Source: Bacteroidales bacterium
Lineage (GTDB): Bacteria; Bacteroidota; Bacteroidia; Bacteroidales; UBA932
DNA: 37,897 bases
Direction of reading: 5' to 3'
Assembly: GCA_030695165.1 (NCBI GenBank)
Contig: JAUYTH010000096.1
Span: 1 to 37,897 of the forward strand
In this document: piece after piece, positions 1-8,558 of the stretch
Layout of the letters: each line of letters opens with the position of its first letter
Position numbering within the stretch: the first letter of the stretch is position 1
Notes under the pieces: generated by a model
Told to the model about the DNA's origin: nothing
Databases searched by the model: none
Seen by the model: only the letters and a program-made list of their open reading frames with translations
Program-made: the position numbers and the translations under genes

Positions 1-1518
1 AACAAATGACGCCTGGTAAAGTCCTCTTCCGTTAGCACCTGTGCCTTCGGTGAGAGTTGTCTGAACATACTCAATTTTTCCACTGAATGTTGTTTGAGCC
101 CACCTAAGGTCCGGCATATTGCCTGTGTTTTTAAACAGTGAGAAAGAGGCAGATGAGGATTGCAGGTTCATTTTGAAAATTGCCGAGACATTTGCTGTCT
201 GGAACATACTGCCGCCCACCATTGTGATATTTGAGTTGTTTACCTTGAAATCTTGAGAACTCCAGTATGATCCCGGTTCAAGAAATGCTGTTATTTGGGT
301 TAAATCCGAAAGCTCTGCAAGGATTTTACAGAAGTTATAGACCGTACCTCCGCCGGAAGTTTTAAAATAGGTGGTTGCAACAATCTCTCCGTGGTTGGTT
401 AGCACTGTTGTGTTAGTCTGGTACCACTTCTGGATGTTTATTACACCTGTAACATCATTGAGGGTTGTACTGCTTACCGACATCTCTACATCCGGAGATT
501 CAATTAATCCTGAGTTGAAAAGCTGAGCACTATTGGTAATGAGCAGTTGTGATTTACTGTTTAGTATTCTTATTGTCCCCTCGTTGTAAACCTTGCTCGC
601 ATTGTTCATATCTAGATCAAAATTGTTTCCGTCTACAATCAATGTCCCTTTATTTACAGTGATTACGTTATTGTTTAAAGAGATATGTTTCTCTGATGTT
701 ATTGTAGCGTTGTTCTGAAGGTATACTATTGGAATTGGATTTGAGCTGGTATTTGTGAAGCTCCCTGTATTTATTCCTTCGCAAATAACCCGGCCTCCGG
801 AAAGAACCACAATAGAGGAGTTGTTAAGATTAATTTCTGCATTGATATTCAATGTTCCCTGGACATAGATAATGGCGTGTGACCTGTAATTGCTAAAATC
901 AATTGCAGCGGTTCTTGTATACCCGGTAGGGATAAGATAGGATTTGTATGTGTTTCCGTAAGCAGAGCTCTCACCGGTATTAAAACCGAGTGTATTGAGG
1001 GTGTTGTTGTTATTTACTATCTGATCATAACCTGTAGGTATGGCAATTGAGGGAGATGTAAAAAGAGCATTATTACCTGTCATAAAGGTGCTCTTTGTAA
1101 AAAAGGAGTCATTATCCCATCTTTTATCAAAAGCAATACTTAATGTCGAGGAGGAGATGGGGAGTTTGGAGACTTTCACTAATCCGTTGGGCTTTGTTTC
1201 GTGAACATAGAGATTCTCTACGGGTGCCGAAACAGAGAGTTTTACAGCATATGATGCATTCGGTTTTGCAACACCGGTTGCCATAAGCGCGCCGGTATTT
1301 AATAGTGGAGAGCTATAGATCCTGATAACGTGAATTTTATCTGCACTTTGGGCATCCACAGGTGTTACTGTGACAGTCACGTTTAACTCTTTGACTGTCT
1401 TCCAGTCAAAGTCAGGGTGTATAACTAGATCCTCTATTGGCTTTACATTTGACTCAGGCATCTTAACACAAGAGAGAAGTAAAGCAGAGAGAAGAATGGG
1501 TAAAAGGTTAAATTTCAC
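1..1518 (-). CDS. LruC-type surface lipoprotein, 3' end outside window
   Basis: This frame stays open from a GTG at 1518 to the left edge (506 codons without a stop). It is absent from the ORF track because it has no stop in the window. The N-terminus is a lipoprotein signal with lipobox LLSC, so the protein is probably lipid-anchored in the outer membrane. It is followed by a DFDWKTVKE motif that recurs in the next gene upstream (EFDWKTIEA). The middle is rich in short repeated Asn/Gly/Val strands (for example VVLSGGRVICEG, VYNEGTIRI), suggesting a beta-helix-like or beta-sandwich surface region. The N-terminal motif is typical of LruC-domain (DUF4842) proteins, whose LruC domain is C-terminal; here that part would lie beyond the edge, so it is not seen. 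GTG is chosen because it places the lipobox correctly. Substrate or partner unknown. Confidence 0.8.
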   Translation of the reverse strand, partial: MKFNLLPILLSALLLSCVKMPESNVKPIEDLVIHPDFDWKTVKELNVTVTVTPVDAQSADKIHVIRIYSSPLLNTGALMATGVAKPNASYAVKLSVSAPVENLYVHETKPNGLVKVSKLPISSSTLSIAFDKRWDNDSFFTKSTFMTGNNALFTSPSIAIPTGYDQIVNNNNTLNTLGFNTGESSAYGNTYKSYLIPTGYTRTAAIDFSNYRSHAIIYVQGTLNINAEINLNNSSIVVLSGGRVICEGINTGSFTNTSSNPIPIVYLQNNATITSEKHISLNNNVITVNKGTLIVDGNNFDLDMNNASKVYNEGTIRILNSKSQLLITNSAQLFNSGLIESPDVEMSVSSTTLNDVTGVINIQKWYQTNTTVLTNHGEIVATTYFKTSGGGTVYNFCKILAELSDLTQITAFLEPGSYWSSQDFKVNNSNITMVGGSMFQTANVSAIFKMNLQSSSASFSLFKNTGNMPDLRWAQTTFSGKIEYVQTTLTEGTGANGRGLYQASFV

Positions 1519-1559
1519 GGCAGTAAAGAGTTTTCAACAATTGTTAATAAAATTATTTG

Positions 1560-1567
1560 CAAATATA
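1560..1567 (-). promoter_or_regulatory. Putative Bacteroidota -7 promoter element for the truncated LruC-type gene
   Basis: On the minus strand this reads TATATTTG, a perfect match to TAnnTTTG. It sits about 41 bases upstream of the GTG start at 1518. No clear TTTG -33 element was found at the usual spacing, so the call rests on the -7 box alone. Confidence 0.45.
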
Positions 1568-1617
1568 GAAAATATTTATCATTAGTTGATACTCTTTTTA
1601 ATGTTTTTTTAGTGTAA

Positions 1618-2754
1618 CTAATTCACATAACTAAAGTTGCCGCTTGTCCAGAGGCTATCCAGTACAGCCGGGGTATACCAGCCGGCCCCGCCGCCGCCGC
1701 CGCTCTCTGCCCAGCTCTTAAAATTCGGGTAGGCGTGATATATCTTTTTGAACTCCTGAGGGTGCCTTATAGATTGGTCACTTAGCACGGCCCAAACCCA
1801 ATTGTCTACTGTTGCAAAGTTTGAGGTGTTGGCACTTACAAAGTAGGGATAGTAAAAATAGTTGGTCGGGCGACCATTTTTGAAGTGAACCTCTTTGCCT
1901 CTTTCGCCGAATACCCCAAAGATGTCTATATTAACTTTGCCGTTTGTAGCGGGTTCCAGCAGAGTGAGAATTGAAAACGGAAATTTTGCGTTAGATTTTA
2001 GCTCAACATCTACATAGAACTCCTGGGTTGAGGTAAATGGGTCAATATTTCTAGCATTTAGGAATAGATCTTTACTATTGTCGAAGTAGGCCCTAAAATT
2101 CCCAGTTATAGGAATAACGTCAAAGAGATTTCCCTGCTCAACCGAGTATTCGCTTCCTGTAGAGATTACCCTAAAAAGATCATTCACATAGGAGGTTGAG
2201 GAGTGGGTAATCTTATCTACAAAGGATATTCCGGGAAATGTGTAGATAGAGGCAGCCAGCCCGATTGAGGGGTATGAGCTGCCAATTGCCCTGGGCTGAA
2301 TATTTATCCTGAAAGCCCTAACATTACTCTGATTGTCTACATAGAACTCTATATTTAGGCCAAAGACAGCATCATTCATATCCATATCCCCCTTAGAAGG
2401 GAAGAGATCTTCAAACATTACCGTTGCATATCTCCCTTTCGATGGAAAATAGACCGCCTCTTTGACTTCCCCACCAATTGCTTTGGTAGCAGGGGCTGTA
2501 TTGCTCTTAACTACGGTTAGAGTGCTGTTTTTAACTACCGTCAGGTTATAATCTCCCGGAGGCAAAAGGGTTGCAATTGTATCCCCTTTGTCATTAACCA
2601 CATTAGATACTTCAACAATTTTAACGGGTTGCGCCTCTATGGTCTTCCAGTCAAACTCAAATGGAACCTTCAGTTCAGATACATAGCTATCCTTAGGAAT
2701 CTTTATACAGGATGAGACTATGATTGTCAATAATAATAATATTCTGTATATCAT
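1618..2754 (-). CDS. LruC domain-containing lipoprotein
   Basis: A 378-residue exported lipoprotein with signal and lipobox (VSSC around residues 13-16). Residues about 30-45 carry the EFDWKTIEA segment shared with the neighbouring paralogue. From about residue 105 onward there is a typical LruC/DUF4842 domain: VMFEDLFPSKGDMDMNDAVF, followed by the FRINIQPRAIGSSYPSIG strand region, and continuing to the C-terminus. It lacks the long repetitive region seen in the truncated neighbour, so it looks like a minimal version: anchor, linker, LruC domain. A five-Gly run near the C-terminus is encoded by a CCG microsatellite. Function of the family is not established; surface location is inferred from the signal. 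It is about 100 bases upstream of its paralogue, and each gene has its own TAnnTTTG box. Confidence 0.88.
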   Translation of the reverse strand: MIYRILLLLTIIVSSCIKIPKDSYVSELKVPFEFDWKTIEAQPVKIVEVSNVVNDKGDTIATLLPPGDYNLTVVKNSTLTVVKSNTAPATKAIGGEVKEAVYFPSKGRYATVMFEDLFPSKGDMDMNDAVFGLNIEFYVDNQSNVRAFRINIQPRAIGSSYPSIGLAASIYTFPGISFVDKITHSSTSYVNDLFRVISTGSEYSVEQGNLFDVIPITGNFRAYFDNSKDLFLNARNIDPFTSTQEFYVDVELKSNAKFPFSILTLLEPATNGKVNIDIFGVFGERGKEVHFKNGRPTNYFYYPYFVSANTSNFATVDNWVWAVLSDQSIRHPQEFKKIYHAYPNFKSWAESGGGGGAGWYTPAVLDSLWTSGNFSYVN

Positions 2755-2780
2755 TTTATTTCATTTTTTTAGCTGCAAAG

Positions 2781-2788
2781 CAAATTTA
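2781..2788 (-). promoter_or_regulatory. Putative -7 promoter element for the LruC lipoprotein
   Basis: On the minus strand this reads TAAATTTG, a perfect TAnnTTTG match, 26 bases from the ATG at 2754. No convincing TTTG -33 box is present. It lies back to back with a candidate plus-strand promoter for the tetR gene. Confidence 0.45.
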
Positions 2789-2806
2789 CATAAAAGTAGG
2801 ATTTTT

Positions 2807-2838
2807 TTTGCATTTATCGATAATAGTAAAGATATTTG
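2807..2838 (+). promoter_or_regulatory. Putative promoter of the TetR-efflux operon
   Basis: TTTG (2807-2810) is followed after exactly 20 bases by GATATTTG (2831-2838), one mismatch from TAnnTTTG. The spacing fits the Bacteroidota -33/-7 arrangement. The ATG of the TetR gene is 38 bases downstream. Being divergent from the LruC promoter, the short region would let TetR repress itself and possibly affect the lipoprotein; that is inference, since no inverted-repeat operator was identified. Confidence 0.4.
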
Positions 2839-2876
2839 CAGATAATTAATAGAGCTATTAAATAAATACATTAAAT

Positions 2877-3527
2877 ATGGCTAATAAAAAAGTGCGTCGT
2901 GAAAAGAGTGAAAATGTAGAGCAGATGATACTTAATGTTGCCGAAGATGTCTTTCTGGAGAAAGGGTATGCAATGACCTCTACAACAGAGATTGCGAAAA
3001 GAGTCGGATGTAATCAGGCTCTTATACACTACTATTTTCGAACAAAAGAGCGACTCTTCGAAAAGCTTTTTGAGAAGAAGTTTGTCAGTTTCATCTCTGC
3101 TGTAGTTCTCTCCAAAGAGAGATCTGTAAACTTTAGGGATGTAGTAAGAAGCATAATCGAAAGTCACGCAGAGATAATATCTCAAAACCCCCGTCTCCCA
3201 TTTTTAATAATCAACGAAATGACCACAAATCCGGTCAGATTCAGAGTTATTGCAGAGAAAATTAAGGATACTGTTGGCTCTTTGTTATCCGGAATAGATA
3301 CTGAATTGAAAAAAGAGATTGCAGCGGGTAGGGTAAGGGAGATATCTTCGTTCGACCTATTCCTGAATATACTGTCGCTTAATCTTTTTGTCTACATCGC
3401 GCAACCCCTGATCTCTCACGTAAGAGATTACTCCTTCGAAGAGTTTGTAAAGTTTACAAAAAAGAGGAACGAAGAGGTCTTTCTAACAGTATGGGGTGGG
3501 ATATGCATTAAGGAAAACATTTTGTAA
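2877..3527 (+). CDS. TetR/AcrR family transcriptional regulator
   Basis: A 216-residue protein with the TetR N-terminal DNA-binding domain at about residues 14-62. The sequence ILNVAEDVFLEKGY is followed by the helix-turn-helix TTEIAKRVGCNQALIHYYF, then the basic R-T-K-E-R-L-F segment typical of the family. The rest is an all-helical ligand-binding and dimerisation region without obvious signature. It is the first gene of a co-directional run of efflux genes and stops 18 bases before the TolC-like gene. Local repression of that operon, relieved by a small molecule, is the usual arrangement and is inferred here. The ligand cannot be told from sequence. Confidence 0.92.
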   Translation: MANKKVRREKSENVEQMILNVAEDVFLEKGYAMTSTTEIAKRVGCNQALIHYYFRTKERLFEKLFEKKFVSFISAVVLSKERSVNFRDVVRSIIESHAEIISQNPRLPFLIINEMTTNPVRFRVIAEKIKDTVGSLLSGIDTELKKEIAAGRVREISSFDLFLNILSLNLFVYIAQPLISHVRDYSFEEFVKFTKKRNEEVFLTVWGGICIKENIL

Positions 3528-3545
3528 TATTTAATAGTTGATAAT

Positions 3546-4832
3546 ATGCAGGTACTACTATTTTCGGCAATGTTGACACTACTCTCATTAGTGCCGTCAG
3601 GGGAACAAACAATGGCAGCAGAGCAGACTAATAAAAAATATTCACTAGAGGAGTGTGTGGCTCTGGCCACAGAAAATTACCCTTTAATTAAAAGATATAA
3701 TCTTATTGAACAGGCAAAAGAGTATACTATACGGAATATAGCCAAAAGCCACCTGCCTCAGGTGGGTCTCTCTGTAAAAGGGAGCTATCAGTCCGATGTC
3801 ACATCAATTCCGGTTATGATTCCGGGAGCAGTAATAGACCCGATGAGCAAAGATCAGTACTCGGCACTAGTTAATGTAGAGCAGACAATATGGGACGGGG
3901 GGCTATCGGGGGCTTACAAAAAGCAGAGTGAGGCAAATGCAGTATCGCAGAGAATGGAGATTGAGGTAGAGCTATACACTTTGAGAGAGAGGGTTCATAA
4001 CATCTATTTCGGGATTCTTTTGGCAGAGGGGTACATTCAGGAGTTGCGTATTGCAGAGAGGGAGATTAATCGCGCAAAGGAGCGGGTAGAGTCATATATA
4101 TCTGCAGGTGTGGCAAACAGAGGTGACCTCAGTGCAGTTGAGGTGGAGCAGATCTCTCTCAGGCAGAGGATGAGAGAGCTAATTTGCGACAAAGAGTCCT
4201 TTTTGACTATGCTTTCGCAGATTACAGGTGTAGAGTTTAATCAAAACTCAACACTTGAGGTACCTTTAGTTAAAACTATTATAAATAAAGAAATTATGCG
4301 CCCGGAACTCAATCTCTTAGTTTCCCGTAAAAACTCTCTTGAGAGCGAGAGAGCAGTGATAGATTCGAGGTCTCAGCCCAAATTAGGAGCATATCTTCTG
4401 GCTGGGTACGGAAGGCCGGGACTGAATATGTTAAAAGATGAATTTGCGGGCTTTTATACAGCAGGAATTAAGGTTGTCTGGAACCTTGGATCTCTCTATA
4501 CAAAAAGGGACGAATTAAGATTGATCTCTGTACGGCAGAGCGAAATAGATACACAACGAGAGGTTTTTCTATATAATATCAGGCTCAAAAGTACCGGAGT
4601 TAACGGCAAAATTATGAAGCTACAGGAGCTGCTGGAAGATGACCGTAAGATGATAGAGTTAAGAGTCACTCTTAAAGATGCCGCAGAGAAGAGGCTCGAG
4701 GGTGGGACCATTTCGGTTTCGGAGTATCTGAGAGAGCTTAATATGCTGGATATTGCACGAAGCACATTGCGAAGGAGGGAGATCGAGCTGATTATGGCAC
4801 ATACAGAATTAAAATATACACTTAACAACTAG
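3546..4832 (+). CDS. TolC family outer membrane efflux protein
   Basis: A 428-residue exported protein with a hydrophobic N-terminal signal (LLFSAMLTLLSLVPS) and a mature part starting near KKYSLEECVALATENYPLIK, the characteristic first helix of outer membrane efflux proteins. Long amphipathic helices with two similar halves follow (for example VEVEQISLRQRMRELI and the final ISVSEYLRELNMLDIARSTL), matching the family's duplicated TolC layout. Length is normal. It should form the trimeric outer-membrane duct for the ABC pump encoded downstream. It begins 18 bases after tetR and ends 6 bases before the adaptor gene, so the genes are almost certainly co-transcribed. Confidence 0.92.
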   Translation: MQVLLFSAMLTLLSLVPSGEQTMAAEQTNKKYSLEECVALATENYPLIKRYNLIEQAKEYTIRNIAKSHLPQVGLSVKGSYQSDVTSIPVMIPGAVIDPMSKDQYSALVNVEQTIWDGGLSGAYKKQSEANAVSQRMEIEVELYTLRERVHNIYFGILLAEGYIQELRIAEREINRAKERVESYISAGVANRGDLSAVEVEQISLRQRMRELICDKESFLTMLSQITGVEFNQNSTLEVPLVKTIINKEIMRPELNLLVSRKNSLESERAVIDSRSQPKLGAYLLAGYGRPGLNMLKDEFAGFYTAGIKVVWNLGSLYTKRDELRLISVRQSEIDTQREVFLYNIRLKSTGVNGKIMKLQELLEDDRKMIELRVTLKDAAEKRLEGGTISVSEYLRELNMLDIARSTLRRREIELIMAHTELKYTLNN

Positions 4833-4838
4833 TTTTAT

Positions 4839-5735
4839 ATGAATAGGTTTTTTGTTATCCTTATCCTGTTGCCGGCCATCTTAGCCTGCAGGGATAGTAA
4901 AGGGGAGTATGACGCATCCGGAAGGTTTGAAGCGACAGAGCTTATTGTATCATCTGAGGCAAACGGGAGGGTTATGGAGCTTTGGGCAGAAGAGGGTGCC
5001 AGGGTAGACAGCGGAGCGGTTTTAGGCTACATAGATACAATCCAGCTAAGTTTTCAAAAGAGAAGACTACTTGTGGGCAATCAGGCTTTAAGGGCAAGAA
5101 GGGCAGATGTCTCTAAACAGATTGCTGTATTAAAACAGCAGATCACTAACCTCGAAGTGGAGAGAGAGAGGGCACAAAAGCTGGTTAAAGCAGATGCCGG
5201 TAACAGAAAAACTCTGGAAGATATAGAAGCTCAGACATCTACCCTGCAGAGGCAGGTAGAGGCCCAACGCTCCGCACTGGAGAGCGGTAATCTATCTGCA
5301 GATAAAGAGGGTGCTGCAATAGAGATTCAAATTGCCCAAACAGAGGACCTCATCAGAAAAAGTATGATTCTTGCTCCAATATCCGGTACAGTTACGGTTA
5401 GATATAGTAACAGGGGAGAGTTCCGGGGCGTAGGACAACCACTTTTAAAGATAGCAGATCTCGATAATCTCATACTGAGGGCGTATGTTTCTGCATTAGA
5501 TCTATCTGAGATTAAAGTGGGAGATGAAGTGGAAGTATTCACCGGATTTGACAACAATACAACTAAAGAGTATGCCGGAGTTGTAACGTGGATATCTCAG
5601 GAGGCAGAGTTTACACCAAAAAATATTCAAACCAGAGACCAGAGGTCAAATCTGGTATATGCCGTAAAGATTGCCGTAAAAAATGACGGATATATTAAAA
5701 TGGGAATGTACGGAGAGGTGAGGTTTAAAAATTAG
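4839..5735 (+). CDS. HlyD-family periplasmic adaptor lipoprotein (membrane fusion protein)
   Basis: A 298-residue adaptor with a lipoprotein signal ending in ILAC (Cys 17), so it is probably anchored to the inner membrane by lipid rather than by a TM helix. The order is typical of membrane fusion proteins: first half of the lipoyl/barrel-sandwich domain (about 30-65, SSEANGRVMELWAEEGARVD), a long coiled-coil hairpin (about 70-165), the second lipoyl half (about 168-205, ILAPISGTVTVRYSNRGE), then a beta-barrel domain. It resembles the YbhG/EmrA type that works with two-NBD ABC-2 pumps. It would bridge the permeases to the TolC-like duct. The ATPase gene follows after 6 bases. Confidence 0.92.
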   Translation: MNRFFVILILLPAILACRDSKGEYDASGRFEATELIVSSEANGRVMELWAEEGARVDSGAVLGYIDTIQLSFQKRRLLVGNQALRARRADVSKQIAVLKQQITNLEVERERAQKLVKADAGNRKTLEDIEAQTSTLQRQVEAQRSALESGNLSADKEGAAIEIQIAQTEDLIRKSMILAPISGTVTVRYSNRGEFRGVGQPLLKIADLDNLILRAYVSALDLSEIKVGDEVEVFTGFDNNTTKEYAGVVTWISQEAEFTPKNIQTRDQRSNLVYAVKIAVKNDGYIKMGMYGEVRFKN

Positions 5736-5741
5736 GTTTTG

Positions 5742-6674
5742 ATGAGCAGCGATATATCTGTAGAGATAAAAGGGGTTTCAAAAAGCTACTCCGTAGTTAA
5801 AGCTCTGGACAACATCTCTCTCTCGGTGAAAAAAGGGGAGATGTTCGGTCTTATTGGGCCTGACGGGGCCGGTAAGAGCACTCTATTCCGGATTCTCACA
5901 ACACTTATTCTTCCAGATAGCGGAGTTGCAACCATTGAAGGTCTCGACGTTAGGCGAGATTATAAATCGATAAGGAGGATAATAGGTTATATGCCGGGAA
6001 GATTCTCTCTCTATGGAGATTTGACGGTAGACGAAAACCTCTCCTTCTTTGCATCTGTCTTCAATGTTAAGGTTGCAGATAACTACCCGTTAATAGAGAA
6101 CATCTTTAAGGATATTGCCCCTTTTGGCAACAGGAGAGCCTCCCGACTCTCTGGCGGTATGAAGCAGAAGCTTGCCCTCAGCTGCGCACTAATCCACAAA
6201 CCCTCGGTTCTGTTTCTGGATGAACCTACAACCGGAGTAGACCCTGTCTCAAGAAAAGAGTTCTGGCAGATGCTTGAGAGACTAAAAACGAATGGGATCA
6301 CAATTGTGGTGTCCACCTCATATATGGATGAGGCGCTCTTATGTGACAGAATTGCACTTATTAAAGAGGGTAGAGTTCTAAGCAGCAATTCACCCCGCGG
6401 TGTGATTGACTCCTACCAAAACAAGCTTCTTGCAATATGGGGAGAGGATATGCACTCACTACTAAAAGAGCTTAGAAGTTATGATAGAATTAAAAGCGTA
6501 TATTCTTTTGGTCAGGAACATCATATAGCTGTAGATAAAAACTTATACAACACAAGCTATATTGACTCTCTTGCACAAAAACTTCAACAAAAAGGAGTCC
6601 GTGACTTCAACATTAAAGAGATTGCCCCGACCATTGAGGATTGCTATATGGAGTTCTCTGCTAACAACGATTGA
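5742..6674 (+). CDS. ABC transporter ATP-binding protein, first NBD of a heterodimeric efflux pump
   Basis: A 310-residue nucleotide-binding subunit. With the ATG at 5742 as start, Walker A is GPDGAGKST (39-47), the signature LSGGMKQK (136-143) and Walker B VLFLDEP (156-162) with the catalytic Glu present. The switch His is replaced by Ser (STSYMDEA, Ser 193). About 90 residues follow the core. The ORF track starts at a TTG one codon earlier; the ATG is preferred. It pairs with the next ATPase, whose signature is degraded instead, so the two should form an asymmetric NBD dimer like the fused halves of YbhF-type proteins. The gap to the next gene is one base. Confidence 0.92.
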   Translation: MSSDISVEIKGVSKSYSVVKALDNISLSVKKGEMFGLIGPDGAGKSTLFRILTTLILPDSGVATIEGLDVRRDYKSIRRIIGYMPGRFSLYGDLTVDENLSFFASVFNVKVADNYPLIENIFKDIAPFGNRRASRLSGGMKQKLALSCALIHKPSVLFLDEPTTGVDPVSRKEFWQMLERLKTNGITIVVSTSYMDEALLCDRIALIKEGRVLSSNSPRGVIDSYQNKLLAIWGEDMHSLLKELRSYDRIKSVYSFGQEHHIAVDKNLYNTSYIDSLAQKLQQKGVRDFNIKEIAPTIEDCYMEFSANND

Positions 6675-6675
6675 T

Positions 6676-7428
6676 ATGAATATTGACTTAGAAAAAGATA
6701 TCTTGCCTGTAATTATTGTTGAGAATCTGACAAAGGTTTTCGGAAGATTTACAGCTGTCAACGCTATCTCATTTGAGGTGAAAAAGGGGGAGATATTCGG
6801 GTTCCTCGGAGCAAACGGTGCAGGAAAAACAACCGCTATGAAGATGTTGTGCGGTCTTCTTAAACCAACATCCGGGCGAGGATTTGTTGCAGGCTTCGAT
6901 ATCACAAAGGATCCGGAAAAAGTAAAAGCCAATATAGGATATATGAGTCAGCGCTTCTCCCTGTATGATGACCTGCGTGTATGGGAGAACTTCCGGCTTT
7001 TCGGAGGTATTTATGGATTAAAGGAGAGAGAAATTTCCCAAACTACCGAGAGAATGCTCCACGAACTTGGTTTCACTCAAGAGAGAAACACAATGGTAAA
7101 GTCACTGCCTGCAGGGTGGAAACAGAAGCTGGCATTCTCAGTAGCAATAATACATAACCCAGGCATTGTTTTTCTGGACGAGCCGACCGGCGGGGTAGAC
7201 CCCAAAGCAAGGCGACAGTTTTGGGAGCTTATCTACGATGCTGCAGAGCGGGGAATAACAATTTTTGTAACTACTCACTATATGGATGAGGCTGAGTACT
7301 GCAGCCGGGTATCAATAATGAAGGATGGTGTAATTGACGCTTTAGATACACCTGCAAATCTAAAGTTGAAGTATGGTGCAAAAAGTATGGATGAGGTCTT
7401 TTATCAACTAGCAAACTCTAAACGATGA
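6676..7428 (+). CDS. ABC transporter ATP-binding protein, second NBD of the pump
   Basis: A 250-residue ATPase. The ORF track begins at a TTG at 6562 inside the previous gene, but the extra 38 residues have no family counterpart; the ATG at 6676 gives a normal N-terminus, one base after the upstream stop. Walker A is GANGAGKTT (45-53), Walker B IVFLDEP (164-170), and the switch His is present (TTHYMDEA, His 201). The signature is LPAGWKQK (144-151) instead of LSGG. Together with the first NBD this leaves one composite ATP site intact and one degenerate. The stop overlaps the permease start by four bases (ATGA), indicating translational coupling. Confidence 0.92.
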   Translation: MNIDLEKDILPVIIVENLTKVFGRFTAVNAISFEVKKGEIFGFLGANGAGKTTAMKMLCGLLKPTSGRGFVAGFDITKDPEKVKANIGYMSQRFSLYDDLRVWENFRLFGGIYGLKEREISQTTERMLHELGFTQERNTMVKSLPAGWKQKLAFSVAIIHNPGIVFLDEPTGGVDPKARRQFWELIYDAAERGITIFVTTHYMDEAEYCSRVSIMKDGVIDALDTPANLKLKYGAKSMDEVFYQLANSKR

Positions 7429-8534
7429 GACAATTTTACATATTCGTAAGGAAGGAGTTTCTCCATATATTCAGAGATGGAAGGAGTGTGCTTATATTAC
7501 TCCTTATGCCTGTGATTCAGATTATTTTATTTGGATTTGCACTAACAAATGAGGTGAAAAACGTTAAAGTAGCAATAATGGATCCCTCCCGCGATGCTGC
7601 AACAACAATGATAACAGAGAGATTGACAGCCGGAGAGTATTTTAAACCATATATGATGATTACAACAGAGCAGCAGGCAGATGCCCTTTTAAGAAGGGGA
7701 GAGGTCTCTCTGATTGTAAACTACAGTGACAGGTTCCGGGAGAGATTGATGCATCAGGGGAGCGCCAGGGTGGGGCTTACCGCAGATGGAACAGACCCGA
7801 ATATGGCGTCATCAATTATTCTATATGCATCTTCAATAATCCGGTCGGCCGAATTGGATATTGAAGCGAAAAACCTGCAATCCGGCGGAGTTGCCATCCC
7901 AAATGTGAGACTCCTCTATAACCCCCAAATGAAGAGTTCATACAATTTTGTACCGGGGGTAATGGGTCTGATACTTATGCTCATCTGCGCAATGATGACC
8001 TCAATCTCAATAGTGAGAGAGAAGGAGACGGGCACAATGGAGGTTTTACTTGTATCTCCCGTACGCCCTATCTTTCTGATACTATCCAAGGCTGTCCCCT
8101 ATTTTGTGCTATCGGTAGTCAACCTGACAACAATATTGCTGCTCTCTGTATTTCTGCTTGGGGTTCCTGTCACAGGAAGCCTCTTTTGGCTGGTGATATT
8201 ATCTATGATATTCATTTTTGTCTCCCTCTCTATGGGCTTGCTCATCTCATCCATTGCAACCACACAGGTAGCAGCAATGTTAATATCGGGGCTGGTTCTG
8301 ATGATGCCGGTTATGCTGCTCTCCGGAATGATCTATCCGGTATCAAATATGCCCGAAATCCTACAGGTTATAGCACAATTTATCCCTGCAAAATGGTACA
8401 TAGAGGCTGTAAGAAAACTTATGATTCAGGGGTTGCCGCTAAACTCTGTTGTAACCGAATTATCTGTACTTGTTGCTATGGCAGCCATCTATCTTACAGC
8501 CAGTTTAAGAAGTTTTAGAGACAGGCTTCAGTAG
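7425..8534 (+). CDS. ABC-2 type permease (YbhS/YhhJ-like)
   Basis: A 369-residue membrane subunit. It has an N-terminal TM helix (about 22-42, LILLLMPVIQIILFGFALT), a soluble periplasmic region of about 130 residues (about 45-175), then a cluster of five TM helices ending near residue 360. The sequence IVREKETGTMEVLLVSPVRP after the first helix of that cluster is the cytoplasmic coupling motif typical of ABC-2 permeases. Layout and length match the YbhS/YbhR family. It should form a heterodimer with the next gene product and export drugs or other hydrophobic substrates; the substrate cannot be read from sequence. Confidence 0.92.
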   Translation: MRQFYIFVRKEFLHIFRDGRSVLILLLMPVIQIILFGFALTNEVKNVKVAIMDPSRDAATTMITERLTAGEYFKPYMMITTEQQADALLRRGEVSLIVNYSDRFRERLMHQGSARVGLTADGTDPNMASSIILYASSIIRSAELDIEAKNLQSGGVAIPNVRLLYNPQMKSSYNFVPGVMGLILMLICAMMTSISIVREKETGTMEVLLVSPVRPIFLILSKAVPYFVLSVVNLTTILLLSVFLLGVPVTGSLFWLVILSMIFIFVSLSMGLLISSIATTQVAAMLISGLVLMMPVMLLSGMIYPVSNMPEILQVIAQFIPAKWYIEAVRKLMIQGLPLNSVVTELSVLVAMAAIYLTASLRSFRDRLQ

Positions 8535-8558
8535 AGAGTCACATTGCTAAATAAATTT

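Noticed and set aside
6562-6675. N-terminal extension of the second ABC ATPase from a TTG start
   Set aside because: The 38 extra residues lie inside the upstream ATPase gene in another frame and have no family counterpart; the ATG at 6676 fits the domain start.
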